A DNA stretch of 64,000 nt, taken from NCBI GenBank assembly GCA_964511945.1, contig CAZEHO010000013.1, positions 1-64,000 of the forward strand, written 5' to 3'. Below the pieces are notes generated by a model. The model made no database searches, was not told where the DNA came from, and saw only the letters and a list, made by a program, of their open reading frames with translations. Positions 62,586 through 64,000 of the stretch are shown piece by piece. Both the position numbers and the translations under genes were made by a program. The stretch comes from CAZEHO01 sp964511945. Its GTDB lineage: Bacteria; Actinomycetota; Acidimicrobiia; Spongiisociales; UBA11373. Every line of letters starts with the position of its first letter. Within the stretch, counting starts at the first letter, position 1.

Positions 62586-63192
62586 CGGCGGCGCTCCCGG
62601 CCTCGGCGACGAAGTTGGCGAGGATGCGCAGCCCGGCGGCGCCGCTGCGCTCGGGATGGAACTGGACCCCGGCAACCGTGCCGCGGCGGGCGGCGGCGAC
62701 GAAGTCGCGGCCATAGTGGCTGGTGGCGATCACGTCGGCCGGATCGTCGGCAACCGGTGCGTACGAGTGCACGAAGTAGAACGTTTCCCCGGCTGCTATC
62801 CCACCGAACAGGGGATCGGGGTGGGTGGTCGCGATGTCGTTCCATCCGATGTGCGGTAGCCGCGGTGTGTCGCGCAGGCCGCGCACCGTCCCGGGGATCA
62901 GCCCGAGGCCACCGGCGTCATCCTCCTCGCTGCCGTCGAACAGCAGCTGCAGCCCGACGCAGACGCCCAGCAGCGGGGTGAGGGTGGCCTGCAACGGCTC
63001 GACGAATCCGGCGGCGGCAATCCGGTCGAAGGCCGCCGCGGCGCTGCCGACACCGGGGAGCACGATCCCGTCGGCGCCGGCCAGTGCACCGGGGGTCGTC
63101 ACCACGATGGGCTCGGCGCCCACATCGGCGAGACCCTGGGCGATCGACACCAGGTTGCCGGCGCCGTGGTCGATGACCGCGATCCGGGTCAT
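62575..63192 (-). CDS. hisH: Imidazole glycerol phosphate synthase, glutamine amidotransferase subunit
   Basis: This 205-residue glutaminase has the class I triad: Cys in LLGVCVGLQLLFDGSEE, and His and Glu in VQFHPERSG. It feeds ammonia to HisF. The N-terminus IAVIDHGAGNLVSIAQGL is standard. It overlaps hisB by 4 bp and hisF by 11 bp. Confidence 0.93.
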   Translation of the reverse strand: MTRIAVIDHGAGNLVSIAQGLADVGAEPIVVTTPGALAGADGIVLPGVGSAAAAFDRIAAAGFVEPLQATLTPLLGVCVGLQLLFDGSEEDDAGGLGLIPGTVRGLRDTPRLPHIGWNDIATTHPDPLFGGIAAGETFYFVHSYAPVADDPADVIATSHYGRDFVAAARRGTVAGVQFHPERSGAAGLRILANFVAEAGSAADAA

Positions 63193-63776
63193 ACCAGGAC
63201 GCCCTTGGTCGATGCCGGTCCGCTGCGGGCCGGATCCGGGGCGGCTGCCGCCCGGAACGCGCGCGCCAGGGCCTTGAAGGCCGCTTCTGCGACGTGGTGG
63301 TCGTTGCGTCCCGTGGCGGTCAGGTGCAGTGTGAACCCGGCGGTCCGCACCAATGCCTCGAGCGCGTGGGGCAGGTTCTGGGTGGTGAGGTTGCCGATGC
63401 GCTCGGTCGCCAGCTGGAGGTCGATCATGGCGTAGGGCCGGCCGCCGGCATCCAGCACTGCGGTCGCAACCGCCTCGTCCATGGGCACCGAAGCGTCGCC
63501 GAAGCGCTGGATTCCGCTCCGGTCTCCGAGTGCCACTCCGAGAGCTTCGCCCAGGACGAGGGCGGTGTCCTCGACCGTGTGGTGATCGTCGACGATGAGA
63601 TCGCCCTTGGTGGTGACCTCGAGATCGAGCATGCCGTGATGGGCGAACGAGGTCAGCAGGTGGTCCAGGAACCCAACGCCGGTGTCGATCGCGGCCGACC
63701 CGGAGCCGTCGAGGGTCACGGTGACGGAGACGTCGGTCTCCGCAGTCTTGCGTCGCAAGGAGGCGGTTCTGGTCAC
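63189..63776 (-). CDS. hisB: Imidazoleglycerol-phosphate dehydratase
   Basis: This 195-residue enzyme removes water from IGP. The metal-binding His motifs are visible: LTSFAHHGMLDLEV, DDHHTVEDTALVLGEAL and NDHHVAEAAFKALARA. It is the monofunctional type, without the HisB phosphatase domain. It overlaps hisC by 4 bp. Confidence 0.94.
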   Translation of the reverse strand: MTRTASLRRKTAETDVSVTVTLDGSGSAAIDTGVGFLDHLLTSFAHHGMLDLEVTTKGDLIVDDHHTVEDTALVLGEALGVALGDRSGIQRFGDASVPMDEAVATAVLDAGGRPYAMIDLQLATERIGNLTTQNLPHALEALVRTAGFTLHLTATGRNDHHVAEAAFKALARAFRAAAAPDPARSGPASTKGVLV

Positions 63777-64000
63777 AGGGCGTTCTCCAGTGCAGTGATG
63801 AGGCGGTTGTGGTCGTCGGGGATACGAACGGTGAATCGGAGGAAGGTCTCGAAGGGGTGGCCGGCGGGGAAGGAGCGCACTACGAGCCCGGCACGGTCCA
63901 TCAGGGTCGATGCGATGTCGCGCGCCCGGGTCCCGACCTCGGCCAGCACGAAGTTGGTTGTGGTCGGGTGCACCCGGAGTCCGAGCCGGGCGATCCGGCC
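63773..64000 (-). CDS. hisC: Histidinol-phosphate aminotransferase, C-terminal part (cut by the window)
   Basis: Only the last 75 or so residues lie inside the window. The text VHPTTTNFVLAEV, then VRSFPAGHPFETFLRFTVRIPDD and the closing LITALENAL, matches the end of the family, with Arg in LRFTVR in the place that binds the substrate phosphate or carboxylate. HisC makes histidinol phosphate with PLP. It starts outside the window, to the right. Confidence 0.88.
   Translation of the reverse strand, partial: GRIARLGLRVHPTTTNFVLAEVGTRARDIASTLMDRAGLVVRSFPAGHPFETFLRFTVRIPDDHNRLITALENAL

Overview
The window is high-GC DNA from an actinobacterium, most likely an uncultured, deep-branching lineage such as Acidimicrobiia; that placement is inference. 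Supporting signs are a WhiB regulator, an LprG-type lipoprotein next to a P55-type exporter, an F420-type LLM oxidoreductase, the mycobacterial gene order Nif3 / C4 zinc-ribbon protein / RNase HI, and many leaderless genes with a TANNNT box about 6-10 nt before the start codon. There are no rRNA or tRNA genes and no CRISPR array. RNase P RNA lies on the minus strand near 50.3-50.7 kb.

Layout: 0-0.8 kb holds a decayed EAL-HDOD gene that ends at an insertion-sequence terminus. 0.9-15 kb is mostly envelope genes: YwiC-like membrane protein, LCP ligase, HtrA protease, large lipoprotein, LpxD-like acyltransferase, LprG + MFS exporter, YyaL-type protein, and an MBOAT + SGNH pair. 15-28 kb holds D-cysteine desulfhydrase-like enzyme, GMC oxidoreductase, a tyrosine phenol-lyase-like enzyme, two small inverted-repeat elements, rhodanese, SulP, galactokinase, a nucleotidyltransferase and a haem/siderophore ABC importer. 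28-42 kb is a polysaccharide region built around a tightly overlapping nine-gene minus-strand operon (sugar transferase, chain-length protein, polymerase, flippase, three glycosyltransferases, CelD-like acyltransferase) behind one strong promoter. 42-50 kb holds the Nif3 operon, a TSUP permease, an LLM oxidoreductase, a truncated DUF3179 gene, CapA and a CAP/RTX secreted protein with a homopolymer frameshift. 51-57 kb holds a GGCT-like protein with a probable CTG start, whiB, glutaryl-CoA dehydrogenase, trpD, GNAT and a VWA protein. 61-64 kb is the his operon (C-B-H-F-IE), which lacks hisA/priA at its usual place.

The most notable feature is at 57.6-58.3 kb: a TlpA/thioredoxin-like lipoprotein whose reading frame is interrupted only by a TGA at the first position of its CxxC motif. 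The TGA is followed by a 7-bp perfect hairpin with a GGU loop at the spacing of a bacterial SECIS. This is a strong candidate selenoprotein (UGTC active site). It sits tail to tail with an Lgt-like protein and a normal Cys-containing TlpA (WCIPC), suggesting an extracytoplasmic redox module.

Second in interest is the mobile-element debris: the same 53-bp IS end occurs at 3-55 and 20233-20285. The latter copy is inside a 187-bp inverted-repeat element that abuts a second 169-bp one, and the second element appears to have cut off the end of the rhodanese gene and supplied its stop codon.
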